Assembly: GCA_039881045.1 (NCBI GenBank)
Contig: JAYWVB010000019.1
Location: 186,001-250,000 of the forward strand
Origin: Chaetomium olivaceum
Taxonomy: Eukaryota; Ascomycota; Sordariomycetes; Sordariales; Chaetomiaceae
Direction: 5' to 3'
DNA length: 64,000 nucleotides
A program made the translations under genes and the position numbers. The notes under the pieces were generated by a model. That model was not told the DNA's origin. It saw nothing but the letters and a program-made list of their open reading frames with translations, and searched no databases. Positions 24,748 through 35,340 of this stretch are shown here, piece after piece (position 1 is the stretch's first letter; each line of letters opens with the position of its first letter).

Positions 24748-24918
24748 ACAAATTATATTCCTCCTTTTAGCAGAAGATATAAATAGAGTAGTATTAGTTA
24801 ATATTATCGTTATCATTATCGAGGTCGTTGAAGCACGGGGTTACCCTATATTAGGGCCGCCTAACTAGGAACTGAACCTCACAAATTATATTCCTCCTTT
24901 TAGCAGAAGATATAAATA
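24748..24918 (+). repeat. 38-bp direct repeat flanking a 110-bp unit
   Basis: ACAAATTATATTCCTCCTTT and the following TAGCAGAAGATATAAATA occur at 24748-24785 and again at 24881-24918. The 110-bp unit lies between and partly overlaps the first copy. The second copy runs directly into the LINE 3' end. Confidence 0.85.
24772..24881 (+). repeat. 110-bp direct repeat, left copy
   Basis: Identical by eye to 27542-27651 (from AGAAGATATAAATAGAG to ACTGAACCTCA). The two copies bracket the LINE insertion, as a very long target-site duplication would. Confidence 0.88.
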
Positions 24919-27541
24919 TTATTATTCATACCCCGCTATGCCCTAAGGCGTGCCGGACCTTCAGCTATTTAATGTACAGGAAAACCGCGCCCTCGCGGGC
25001 CGGATGAAAAACCCATACCGACAGTTAAGGAAAGTACATGTGCGTGAGCCTGCGTATACAAAGAGAGGAGGCCTCCTGGCCTCCGAGGGAGGTGCGTGCT
25101 AGGCCGCCGCTTCTAGCTCAAGCCTCCTGGCCAAACTGAACATCATCACCTCCCTGAGTCCATTAGCCATTCCAGGACCCTCCCCGCGAGCCGTGCCGAT
25201 GCAGGATCAATACCGTGTAGAACAGAGTAAAAGTCCCGTCGCGTTCGAATATCAGTTCTCTCCCATCTTCGAGTCAGCGGTGGGGCCAAACACCACACTA
25301 CCAGGTGCTCGGCAGTCTCCGTCCTTCGCCGCACTGGCAGGCGGGCGTTAGGATCTCTGGCTCTGACTCCTCGTGTAAACAGAAAGTCCCGTAGGCCTAT
25401 TGCCCCCGTTCGGATCTGGACCAGCAGAGAACTCCTCGCCTTGGTGAGACCGTCGTGCCGTCTTAGCGTTTCATCTCGGAATAGCGTCTCTCGCTGATGG
25501 TCAAAGTCGTCCGCCGGTCTGGTGATTGCTCTACCGTCCCGCTCCTTTAGCCACCTCGCTCTCCAGGCGTCCTCTACCACACTGTCCGTGTCTGCGGCTC
25601 CCCCCGTCCAGCGCGCGATCGTGCTCGCGGCTTTCTCCACTGCCGTGGGCTCCTGCAGTCCCACGGTTCGCGGCCGGCCCCTGTTGCCGCTCCTCGGGCG
25701 GAGCCTCTGCTGTATCTTGCGACAGGCAGTGAGAATGATCCCCCCTGCGGTCCTCTTGCCGCCCTGGCCGTCGTCCAGGTCGGTTCGCTGGAGTCTGGTT
25801 TCAAAGTCTGCAAGCCGTTTGTTGAAATACAGGTCTAACGGTGGCACCCACGTCTCCGTCTCGAGGTTGCGAATGGGAGTGGCTTTGAAGGCTCCCGCCA
25901 CAATCCGCAAGCTTTTGTTCTGGACCTTCCCGAGGGCCCCGGTGATGCCTTTCCTTACCGGCTCTCCTTCCACGTCCGTGGGGATGTGGAACGACGATGC
26001 GCCATAGGCCAGCGCTGACCGGATGCACTTTGTGTACACTTCTCGCGCCTTGGCTAGCCCTGGTCCCCACGTTTTCGCCGCTATTCTCGACAGTGCGTAG
26101 CTCTGGGTCTTCATTTTCTTTTCCACCGCCGCAAGGTGGGCTTTCCAGTTGAGCTTCCGGTCCAGCCAGACTCCCAGGAACCTGGCAGACTCCGTCGGTC
26201 TGACGGGGCTGGTGCCCCCCCCTGGGTTGGTGAGGTTTAGCTCGTTTGTCCACTGCCGTCGTCCCTTGTTGAAATGGATGAGTTCGCTCTTTTCCGGGGC
26301 AAACTTCATCCCCCGACTGTCGGCCCATCGTAGACACGTTTCCCACGCCGCCTCTAGTTGCCGGACGTTAGCCTCGGGGTTACGACCAAATACCATGAGG
26401 TTGGTGTCATCCGCAAACCCCGCTATAGCCAAGTGAGGGTGTTCGTCTTTTAGCTGCTTGTATAGTGAGGAAATGTAGAGGATGAAGAGGACAGGGAAAG
26501 GGGTGAGCCTTGGGGGACCCCTGCCCGAACTGCCGTCGGTGCCGCTGCCTTGCCGTCAAAAAGGAGGGTGGCCTCGCGGCCCGTCAACCAGTCTTTCGTC
26601 CAGAGGACTAGCCACCTCGGGTAGCCCATTTCCCGCAGCGTTGCTAGCAATCGGGTGTGGTTGACCGTGTCAAAGGCTCCTGAAATGTCGAGTTGCAGTA
26701 GGGACGCCGCGGCCTTCTGTCTCCACGCCTCCTGGACCTGGGCTACTACTAGCCGGACAGCCAGCTCTGTGGAGCGATGTGCCCTGTTTCCCATCTGTTC
26801 GTCTGGTAACAGGCCGTTGGCTTCTGCCGCTTGAGTGACCTTTTTGGCGACCACTGACTCTATTACCTTCCCTAGGGTTGGCAGCAGCGCAATGGGCCTA
26901 TATCCCCCCGGGGTCTGATACACTGGCGGTGCTTTTCCCGGCTTCGGTAGTACTACGGTCCTTGCCCTTTTGAAGCGGTTGGGAAACCATCCCAGTTCCA
27001 GGCATCTCGTCACTAATACGGCGAGCACTTCAGCCAGTGATGTTCCACACGCCTTCAGTAGACCCATCGGCAGCAGGTCCTCCCCTGGCGCCTTCCAGGG
27101 GCTTGCTCCTCCTATTGCCTTCGTGACCTCGGTCGGTGTCACTGCCTGAGGACGTCGAAGCCCGGGTTCCAGCTGCCCAGGAAGGCTTGGTCTTCCACGT
27201 CCGTTAGGTTGGCCGGAGGGTCCGGGAAGAACCTCTCGGCCAGTGCGCTTGCCTTCTGATCATGCGTTTCGGCTGTTACCCGCCCGGACGAGTCCTTAAA
27301 TGCCGGTAGCCTCGGTGGTTCGGGCGGCAAAAAGCTCCGTAGCCTAGCCCATCTTTCCAGTCTCCAGATCCGGTCAGGCTTCTCTGCCTCGCTTGCGTCC
27401 TGCAGATTGTTCCTCCAAGCCCTCGTCCGCGCTTCTCGCGTTGTTCTGGCAAGGTCCTTGAGCCTTTCGCCGAGCTCCTCCCAACAGTACTCTGCCCGAG
27501 TCTCCTTCGCCAGCCTTTCTGCCCTCCGGGCCTCCCGGGCG
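24919..27541 (-). mobile_element. 5'-truncated non-LTR retrotransposon (LINE)
   Basis: A GC-rich 2.6-kb block inside AT-rich repeat DNA carries reverse-transcriptase coding sequence on the minus strand. Its 5' end (right side) starts abruptly inside coding sequence next to the 110-bp repeat. The endonuclease region and ORF1 are absent, as in typical 5'-truncated LINE copies. The 3' end (left side) lies near 24919-24960. Its composition contrasts with its host element, suggesting recent arrival or escape from RIP. Confidence 0.85.
25146..27541 (-). pseudogene. LINE ORF2 remnant: reverse transcriptase and C-terminal domain
   Basis: Open frames joined by two small indels. Upstream is a helical region (EYCWEELGERLKDLARTT), then the RT entry motif SPWKAPGEDLLPMGLLKACG. 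Next come the fingers (ARTVVLPKPGK, YRPIALLPTLGKVIE), LLQLDISGAFDTVNHTRLL, AGVPQGSPLS and the catalytic box AIAGFADDTNLMVF, then a thumb and a C-terminal region with MKFAPEKSELIHF and FLGVWLDRKLNW. No RNase H domain was seen. One base is missing near 27152 (a G pair) and one near 26511 (a C run before the FADD box). Being 5'-truncated, it cannot be autonomous. Confidence 0.88.
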
Positions 27542-27651
27542 AGAAGATATAAATAGAGTAGTATTAGTTAATATTATCGTTATCATTATCGAGGTCGTTG
27601 AAGCACGGGGTTACCCTATATTAGGGCCGCCTAACTAGGAACTGAACCTCA
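27542..27651 (+). repeat. 110-bp direct repeat, right copy
   Basis: Identical by eye to 24772-24881. It directly abuts the truncated 5' end of the LINE, so it marks the insertion boundary. Confidence 0.88.
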
Positions 27652-27693
27652 GGGTATTAAAGTTAAACAAGAAGGTTGGGACAGGAATAATGT

Positions 27694-27920
27694 GTGACGA
27701 ACCTCTCCTGGACCTCGTCCTGTTAGGGTTCAGTCTGATTGAAGGTGTCTTGCAAAGGTACTAGGTTCGGTGCAGCCGAAAGGTGCACAACAAAGACTTG
27801 TCTCAACAGTAGGCTCTCGAGCTTGTAGCGAACTGTAATTGTGATTGCTAACTGGAGAACTCCCAGAGCTCTCCAGAACGAGTGACTATATACTATCTAA
27901 TTCCGAGGTATCTTGTACCT
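27694..27920 (+). repeat. Right arm of the ~230-bp inverted repeat
   Basis: Reverse complement of 24285-24513, from TGTGACGAACCTCTCC to GTATCTTGTACCTG. Few differences are visible, mainly near the outer end (TTCCGAGGTATC against the other arm's GGTACCTGTAGA). Confidence 0.85.
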
Positions 27921-27921
27921 G

Positions 27922-28016
27922 CTCTGGGTGCTCCGTCCCAGAGCGTCCAGAGCATCCTGCATCTTGACGATGCTCTCCCTGCTCTGTGTCGGAGCACACA
28001 GAGCGCCTAGTGCTCT
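27922..28016. repeat. Array of four consecutive GAGC/GCTC hairpins
   Basis: Four perfect short stems follow each other: CTCTGGG/CCCAGAG (27922-27943), GAGCAT/ATGCTC (27950-27975), GCTCTGTG/CACAGAGC (27981-28004) and AGAGC/GCTCT (28000-28016). They start right at the outer end of the inverted-repeat arm. Confidence 0.7.
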
Positions 28017-29224
28017 TCTGATTAGCTATCCTAGCGGTTGGTTCGGGGCGTCCCGCGCCCCACTTCTGTGCGTTCCGGACAGTGACCGTGACATAATGGC
28101 ACTGAGAAGTTGGTGTAGATGCACAGGCGATGCTTCATTCAATTCCTAGCTATTCCCTGAGACATGTGGGTGAGCCAGAGGTCTGTAGGAAAGAGGAACT
28201 GATCCTTAGGGAATCCCCCAAGGATCGGGCTCAGCAGAGCTCTCCTTTTAAACAGTACATAAACGTCATTCTTTCGCCACCAGATCGCCGTCTTAGCGAG
28301 GAAAACCTCTGATCTCCATGGGTCGTGACACCCTAACCCTAGCACAGATGTAAGATCTCAACTTGCCAGCGAGCAAGATGCAGGTGTAAGCGGATATAAT
28401 AAGATTGCGAAAGAGAGTTTCTTAATGGAATTGAGCCATGGAGTTAATTGAATAGATTGTTTTTGAAGCGATGCGACAGCTCAATAGTTACATTGATAGC
28501 TTTGAGCGGGAAAAAGTTAAACAAGTCAAGGGGTTAGGGTTATATGGGTAAAGTCACATGATACGGCTTGGCGATGCCAAACCCTCCGAAATGCCCCTCT
28601 CATTAAGTTGAAACTATCAACCCTAACACTACCCGTTTATATCACGTGCAAGGTCGGGCTATGCGTTGTGCATGACCGGGAACGGCTGGCCGGCAAGTGA
28701 AGGCAACAAATAGTTAAACGCCACAAGGAATTGGTGGAAAAGTCATTTGTTTTATCCCCGCAATGGGCCGTCACGCCCGACATTCTGTCAGCACCAAGGA
28801 CCTCTGACACCTGCAATTGATGCCGCTGAGTGCCTATCGATTGGTTCCAAGTGAGTCTCCTGTTCAAGGCTTCTCAGAAGGCAAACGGAGGAACGCCCAA
28901 TGAAAACACGTATATTCACGTGACCAAGAAGGCAGGCAGCCAAACCTCTCATCCGTCGGGCAATCTGAATACATACATGATTGGTCCCCGCTCCTCCACA
29001 GAATGCAACTTGCTGCACCGTGAACTGTACACGAAATACCGACCAAGCACAAGCATATCCTCCTGCACATTCTGTCAGATACCTGCATCTGCACCCCTGC
29101 TCGATCGTGGCGCTCACTCCCAGAACAGAGCCTTTCGCCTGACCAGCTCGCTCACTTGAAAAGCTCGACCAGGCTGCCCTTCGTCCCTTTCTATCCCTTT
29201 CACGAGTTCTTGCGACCATCAACC
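28017..29224. other. Non-coding part of the island
   Basis: Contains three TTAGGG/CCCTAA-type motifs (28331, 28531, 28621) and a CACGTG box after the last. No gene is supported. Confidence 0.5.
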
Positions 29225-29490
29225 ATGGTGGGTTCTAGCGCCGGCACCCTTCCTATCGTTTCGGCTCTGAGTTAACACACACGCAGCCTCCGCGTGGGAC
29301 AGTTGTGGTGACTTGGTCCTGCGTAAGTATTATGAGTCTAGCTCAGGTTCTCAGTCCTGCCTTTACCTAACCAGTGCCTCAGGATCAGTGCGGTAACCAG
29401 AACACCGAGCACAGCCCAGTCTGTGTCAACTGTACACACCAGCGGTGTTCTTACTGTGCCGTCGAGCGGGTCTTGGTGGGTTCTAAGTAG
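29225..29490 (+). CDS. 48-residue zinc-ribbon protein (possible N-terminus of the next gene)
   Basis: Three exons: 29225-29227 (only the ATG), 29287-29322 and 29383-29490, with GTGGGT and GTAAGT donors and CAG acceptors. The product opens MPPRGTVVVTWSC. Its metal ligands are spaced C-x2-C-x9-C-x2-C-x4-C-x2-C (WSCDQCG, VCVNC, QRCSYC), a compact zinc-ribbon or RanBP2-like knuckle also seen at the N-termini of many uncharacterised fungal proteins. It stops at TAG 29488-29490. A 40-nt intron (29487-29526, GTAGAA...CGCAG) would splice it in frame to the following protein. That length is short but close to the 47-50-nt introns seen elsewhere in the island. Whether it is a separate gene or a first domain cannot be settled here. 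Confidence 0.55.
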
Positions 29491-29506
29491 AATCTTTGTT
29501 GCGGCT

Positions 29507-31787
29507 ATGGAACGCATGAATCGCAGGAACGGGGACTATGGCTGTGCCTCTGATCCGTGGGCTTCCTTCTCGGAACCAAGAACACAATCGTATAAGCAAG
29601 AGGATGTGCGATTTTGGGAGGTGTCTGGCCATAATATCACACCCAATACGGACCATATCATTGACGCGCTATTAATTCGGCGCAACCCCGGGCAAGAACC
29701 GAGTCTATCACAAGATGTGATCAAGGGCTTCCTGGAGCAGGCTTCCCTCGCAGAACTGAACGACACAAACAAAACTGACCCTGACGAAAGACCCGTCGCG
29801 CTTCTAGATGACCGTAAGCACGACGATCAAGGTCCGGCAACTGGACACGCTCGAACATCCAAGGGAGCTCTGACAGCTCGTCAGCTCTATCGGGAACTGG
29901 AAAAGGGGGTGAGATTAGTCTTCGGAAACCCAGCTTGTTTGCAACGTCCGCCCAGGACTGAACTGACGGTTCACTTGGCAATAACAGCGGTTCAAAGAGC
30001 TTCCCGTTCCCGAGACCGATGGATACGAACCCGACGCGGAAAGACGTCTTTTGTAAGTTCTCTTGTCGGATGTCAGCGAGGGAAGTTCTCGGCAGATCAA
30101 TGGATCTTAATCGACATCCACAGGTATATCACTGATGTAGACAGCCGGGCAGCCTTGGCCATCGTTGCCACTGCGTCCCGTTCACACATCCATTACTTGA
30201 GAGACTTCATTCTTCGTCATCTCAGTCATGGTGCCTTTTTTGGGGCTCATGTCAACGTGAGCTTGCTCTCGCTCAACTCTCTCTTCTGCCGACTGCATGG
30301 TTGACTTTTTAATTCTCAGTTGGCCCATGGCCTTAAAACCTACGCTCTCGAGTTCCACTTGCCGTTTTATGCGGTGAAACGATCTTCTAAGCCAATCAAA
30401 GATACACGCCGGAGAGGAAATGGTATGCCCTTACGGGAATCCTGGACCCATGATTTTCAGTTACTCCAAGAAACTAGGCATCAAGCTGGGCGAGATGGGA
30501 AGTACTGCTTTTATGAGTCCCAAGTGTCTGTTGAAGTCACAGGCTGTGATGAAAGGTCATGGGTCGGGTTGGCATTCGTTGATACCTACTTCCGTGAGGA
30601 AGGCAATGCAGAGCGCGTCGATCAATTTGCACGACAGGCAACAACAACAATTAGCAACGGTCAACCAATGAAATCATGCGCTGTGGCAGACAGTCATGAG
30701 AGGTCAAAGGTCACCTTAGACCCGATTGCTTTGGGGAGGCTCAGTCACAAGGCTCCGATTTGGGAGCCAAGGCGATACTTCCTCAGAGTTCTAGGGTACC
30801 GTTTTGAACAGGTCTTGGAGGAATGGGAGGATGTTGTGCAATGCATTTGGGACGAAACAAGCTTTTACGTGAGTTATACATCCGTACTACCCACTCTATA
30901 GCGGCGAACAGCTGACACAACTGTAAACTGGAAGTCCGAAATCCTTGTCACCTGCAATCCCTACCTCTCGGCCAATGCAATTCCAGACGACCCTGACAGG
31001 ACCAATATATCCAGGCGCATCAACGACTCTTTGGGGAAGACTGTCAACTTGATCAACAAAGTTACTAACCGGATGTCCGAAACTATCGAAATCTGGGGTG
31101 CGTTCAAGGCACAAAACACAAAACACTTCGTCGACCCCGCAATCGCATCCGAGCCAGAGGAGCCTTCCCTTGCTATGCTTTTTGACAGTGTCGACATCAA
31201 GTTCACAGAGCTTGAAATCCTGTGTCAGAAGATGATGTCTCGAAAGGGGTGGTTGAAAGACCTGGAACAGCAAGCAAGTCCGCATGAGCCTCCGCTTCGA
31301 GTTATGACCCTAATGCGTTGCCTTATATCAGCTCTTGGCAGATCTCCAGCACGATAACATAATTGTTGCCATAAACTCACAGCATACGAACGAATGGGCG
31401 GTGCTCTTAGGAACCATCACTGCGGTCCGTATTGTTCATTCTTGACATTCGTATTTTCCATCTCGCAGGCTAACTAACATGTTTTCTTAGGCAATACTGA
31501 CTCCGTTAGCGATTGTTATCGCGCTGTTCAGCATTGAAGACGAGGTTCTACCTTTTCCAAAGACTCCCCTATCCTTTGCCATCACTCTCATTTGCGTCGC
31601 TGCTATCATCTTTGCGTTAGCTATTGCAACATGGAAGTTCTCGTGGCATCGCCGACTTCTCCGGAAGCTCAAGACCGGGAACAGCGTCGGGTCTGAGGAT
31701 CTTGAAATGAGGATTCCTCTGATTACCGCAAGTTCCAACGCGTGTGATGACCGAGATCAAGATCAAGAACAGGCGGGAAACAGTTGA
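29507..31787 (+). CDS. Large fungal membrane-anchored protein of unknown function (CorA-like C-terminal helix pair)
   Basis: Seven exons by eye: 29507-29908, 29988-30052, 30124-30256, 30320-30868, about 30935-31273, 31350-31424 and 31491-31787 (1860 nt, 619 residues). The soluble body has PVPETDGYEPDAERRLLYI, RAALAIVATASRSH, YLRDFILRHLSHGAFFG and LEFHLPFYAVKR. It continues to WVGLAFVDTYF, a WEPRRYFLRVLGYR segment and a helical stretch (LGKTVNLINKVTNRMSETIE). Two hydrophobic segments (TPLAIVIALFSI and FAITLICVAAIIFALAIATW) end it, in the pattern of CorA-type proteins but without a GMN motif. The intron after 31273 has a GC donor (GCAAGT), and the fifth-exon acceptor (AAG) is tentative. This layout recurs in uncharacterised Sordariomycete proteins. 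Confidence 0.7.
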
Positions 31788-32239
31788 AAGTATGGCTAAT
31801 CCAGGAGTTCTGGGGGCGCGGGATATATCAGTTTCATTGGTTGCGAGGCCACAGTCGTTAGATCACCCATCTCAATCCTCTATCTGGGCTTTAATCGGAA
31901 CTATGTTCTTCTCTTGTCGGCCTACCTCGCATGGTGCAAAGCAAAGCTGGTCGATAAATGTTCATGAGTCCGGATTTGTTCCGAGGTTTCCTGCAGCTGC
32001 CCGCCACCACCACAGGGGGTAACATCTAAGAAACAGATCTCTCGTCAATCTCGGGTTTAAAATACTTAGAGAGTCCTACACTGGGGGAAGAGATTTCAAG
32101 CCCCTTTGCAGATGACGCCGTTGGAAACAGGCAGTTATCATTTGTATTAGCCATGGCTTCTCTTCGCCGTCGTACAGTAAGCGTTTGGAAGCTCGTCTCA
32201 GTGGTCAGAAGCTCTATACTCGGCATATATATTCATAAC
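31788..32239. other. Convergent intergenic region
   Basis: 3' flanks of the large membrane protein and the first PAQR gene. No gene is supported. Confidence 0.5.
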
Positions 32240-33381
32240 TCAAAGAGACGAGCAAGTAGGATTTGCGTGAGCATAGTCGAAGGCATCCAGGTACCCTATC
32301 AACTGGACCACAGCGGCGCATACCACCAGGACGTGAAAAATCCAATGTGAACCCCATAGGTCGAATTTGCCAGGATATCGACTTTCGGGAAACCTGGTCT
32401 TCAAAACCACATGTGTTAGGGTTAATTTCTCTCGTAAGTGCGATATTGTAAGACTTACGGCATAGAACAAAGTCCCAGAAAGAAGGCAGCCTGCTTTTGC
32501 CATAGTATAGGGAAAGGCTTTCCTCATCATCTCCGATATGCCGAACACAACAAGTCCATGGATCAGGGGCGCAACACCGGACAAGCCAGTCGCCACGAAC
32601 ATCAATGCCCGGAAGAGGCGATACTTTGCGCCCTGGAACTTGGGGTGCATTGTCATGAAGATGGTCAACGTCCCAAAAACTCCAATCTATCAACCGGGAA
32701 GAAGATTGTTAGACTCAAGCACCAGATCTGAGATATGGGAAACAACTGTGGATATGGAGATTATCTAACCACAGACCAGTAGATATAGCGTGGCAAAGGT
32801 GCACACCAGAAAACCAAGTATATTCCCAAGATAAGGTCGCCTAGTATGAAGACCACTACACCCAGCATATCCAGTCGCAGGCAGAAGTGTTCCATCTTTT
32901 GGGAGTGGTTCATCAAGGTATGGTACGTCGCCGAAAACGACAGGCACGTGACGGCCGTCAACATGAAGATAGAGAAAGCAATGAAATCGGCGCTAGTGAT
33001 CTCAGAGTATCGACTGGCAAGGTACTGCAGGATATACCACTCGCCGAGCAGGAAGATAATGGCCGGGATGAGGTGGGAATAGATGTTGAACGACTCGTTG
33101 TGGATATACAACCAACTGCGGAACGAAGCGTGAGTCGAGCCTGAGATGGGTCGATAGCCATGGAGAATCCACCGGTTGGATTCACGCTGGAACCATTCTG
33201 GCATCTCACTGAACGAGAGAAGAACTGGGCGTCTTGCCTTGCCGGCTTTGGGTGCGGTGTCGCTGATGGATTCCATTCCCAGTCCTGTGTGTGCCTCTGG
33301 CAGCTGTGGGAGCGGAACTCGAAGACGGGTAGCGGATGCCATATAAGGTACTTTTGCAGTGTAGTTGTACAGCGTTGCCAT
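32240..33381 (-). CDS. PAQR / hemolysin-III family seven-helix protein, copy 1
   Basis: Three exons: 33381-32770, 32686-32459 and 32398-32240 (332 residues; MASATRL at 33342 is an alternative start). The metal-site motifs of the PAQR superfamily are present: NESFNIYSHLIP (E-x2-N...H), SATYHTLMNHS (S-x2-YH) with RLDMLG (Asp), and HWIFHV (H-x3-H) in the last helix. The HGYRPISGS segment before helix 1 is typical of fungal AdipoR-like Izh proteins, which act in zinc and sterol homeostasis or as ceramidase-like receptors. Intron positions match those of the second PAQR gene at 38.2-39.3 kb. Confidence 0.88.
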
Positions 33382-34330
33382 CTTGTGCCGTTACAAGCTA
33401 CTAGTACAGTGACTTGCCCGCTTTTGTTGGTTTAAAAGGTGTAATGAACTGTTACGGCGTTAACTCTAAGTCTAGGGAAGAACATTTATTATGGAAAGGA
33501 AGAAGGAGCTGTGGGACTGGTATATATATATACATGAGGTGTTGGTCGGTCTTTGTCGCGGCACGGACCAATAAATGCAGATTGAGCAAGGGCACAGTGC
33601 CCATCATTGACGGGTTGATGCCAGCTCGGCGCGTATTTATGTTCGTTGGGCTCGGCCCGTTCAAGATATCAGCGTCCACCATCGACCCACCGTTTAGCCG
33701 GCTTTCCTTTGTTGGCCGGTCCGAGCGGATCTCGGCCGCTACTGCCGGGGCCTAGAGTGGAGTACCCGGACCGGCTCGGCTACGGCCGGCCGGCTATACA
33801 GAACCTCGGGACCAAAGCACAAGTCCCATCCCCCGCGATAGAAATACCTACTGCAGCCAGGAGGGACTTTTCAGTACTGATTCTGCGCACCATGGCCATG
33901 GACGGCACGACACGCCGAGCCTGTACCAAACAAACAAAAATGGCATGCCACTCTCGCGCACAGCCATTGTCGGGCATGTTGGTACGTTGGGCAGGTGTTC
34001 TTCTGGGGCCCGGATGTAATTATGCTCATATTTCTCTCTAATTACACGTTCTAAACGGCCACGCTACTCTTTCACTGACCCGACTTCAACATCCAGGCTC
34101 TTGCTGCCCCCATCTGCCACTCTGGACTTCTCAGCCGAGACCTGTCCTTTCGCTGCGTGTGGGTCGAGTTTGTTGACAACATTGCCGAACCATGGGTCTT
34201 GGTTTTCGGTTTGTGACTGCGCAGTCGCGTGGCGCTTGAAGCTGAAGTGGCAAGCTTCCGGATCGTCGTCTTCAAGAGGGACCCGGCTTCAGCGCCGCTT
34301 CCGGCTGCCTCTGCGTCGCCCGAGAAAAGC
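33382..34330. other. Intergenic
   Basis: Upstream flank of PAQR copy 1 and of the orphan gene. Short open frames on both strands lack domains. Confidence 0.45.
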
Positions 34331-35234
34331 ATGCCAGCGGCGGTCGGAGCCGTGATAAAAGGCCGTGATGGGCCTCACGAGACGTGGGTTCAGAGCGGTG
34401 ATGAGGCCTACCAAGAGACCACTGATGAAGGGACTCAGTCGGGCCTCCACCAAGAAGAACGGCAACTGGGCAAGACGCTTACCAACGGCAATCTGCGAGG
34501 GAGAGGCAGCGTAACCGCCGTCGTGAAGCACGCCTGGAAGCAAAAATAGAAAAGTTGATCGGATCGCACTGCCTTTGCCGGGCCAATTACCCCGTAGGTG
34601 GGGGGCCCTGCGTCTATTGCATCCTGAACACCCCAATGGAGGATACTGTCGTCAGCCTGGGCAGCCCCGAGGACACGCACGACTTCTGGATGATGGTCGT
34701 CCTTTCGCTGTTGTACGACGAAAAGGGCCAACGCCGCGACCAGGTCCCCGAAAACGCAGACCAAATCCTCAACGACAGAGAAGGGGCCGGTACTGAGTCA
34801 CATGCAGCGATATCTGGAATTCAACTCCGTCAGGTTGAACGGGTCGACGGAATGGAAGATTACATGGGCGTCATGAAGAACGAAATCGCCTCCTTAGAGC
34901 GACTACAGCACAAAATGGCCAGCCTGAAAAGGTGAAGCGGCAGCAGGACAAGACGCAATTTCCCATAAATCATCTTGTTAGTATCTTGAGACACATTGCG
35001 CTAGCACTTCCTGAAGTCATCAGGGATGTAAACCGGGTAGTAAGAGAGCTCAAGGCGGGGCTGAGAGAAGAGCCTGTGAGGTTGAAAAGGCGGGAGACGA
35101 TTTCAGGGCTCAGCAAGGAGAAAAGAGCACTAGAACGGGAGTGGCATCTATTGGCAATGTGGTATGATGATGTTGCTCCCATTTACCGTTGGAAAGCGGA
35201 AGTTGAAGCAATATTGAACAAGTGCTGGGTTTGA
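34331..35234 (+). CDS. Orphan three-exon gene, basic/coiled-coil protein
   Basis: Exons 34331-34383, 34431-34931 and 34982-35234 give 807 nt and 268 residues with exact phase closure. Introns are 47 nt (GTGGGT...GAAG) and 50 nt (GTGAAG...GTTAG). The product has a basic N-terminal part (ARERQRNRRREARLEAKIEK) and a four-Cys patch (HCLCRAN, GPCVYC). A Met/Phe-rich HDFWMMVVLSLLYDEK segment and two helical regions rich in Leu/Glu/Lys follow (MKNEIASLERLQHK; LKRRETISGLSKEKRALERE). It ends YRWKAEVEAILNKCWV. No family is recognised. Separate short frames become a single protein only after splicing. The start is the first ATG in frame. An upstream exon is possible, and a relic is the main alternative. 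Confidence 0.5.
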
Positions 35235-35340
35235 CTGCATCTGCAAAACTGGACGCAGGGCATCACAACACCAAAACTCCTGTCTCCGTGCATGAACTGT
35301 TTAGCCATGCGAGATGCAAACTCACCCCGCAACCATCTGA
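35235..35340. other. Short spacer
   Basis: 3' flank of the orphan gene up to the first repeat copy. Confidence 0.4.

Noticed and set aside
33646..34041. 131-codon plus-strand frame in the island
   Set aside because: Pro/Arg/Gly-rich, no domain, no splice partners in frame, and composition like flanking DNA.
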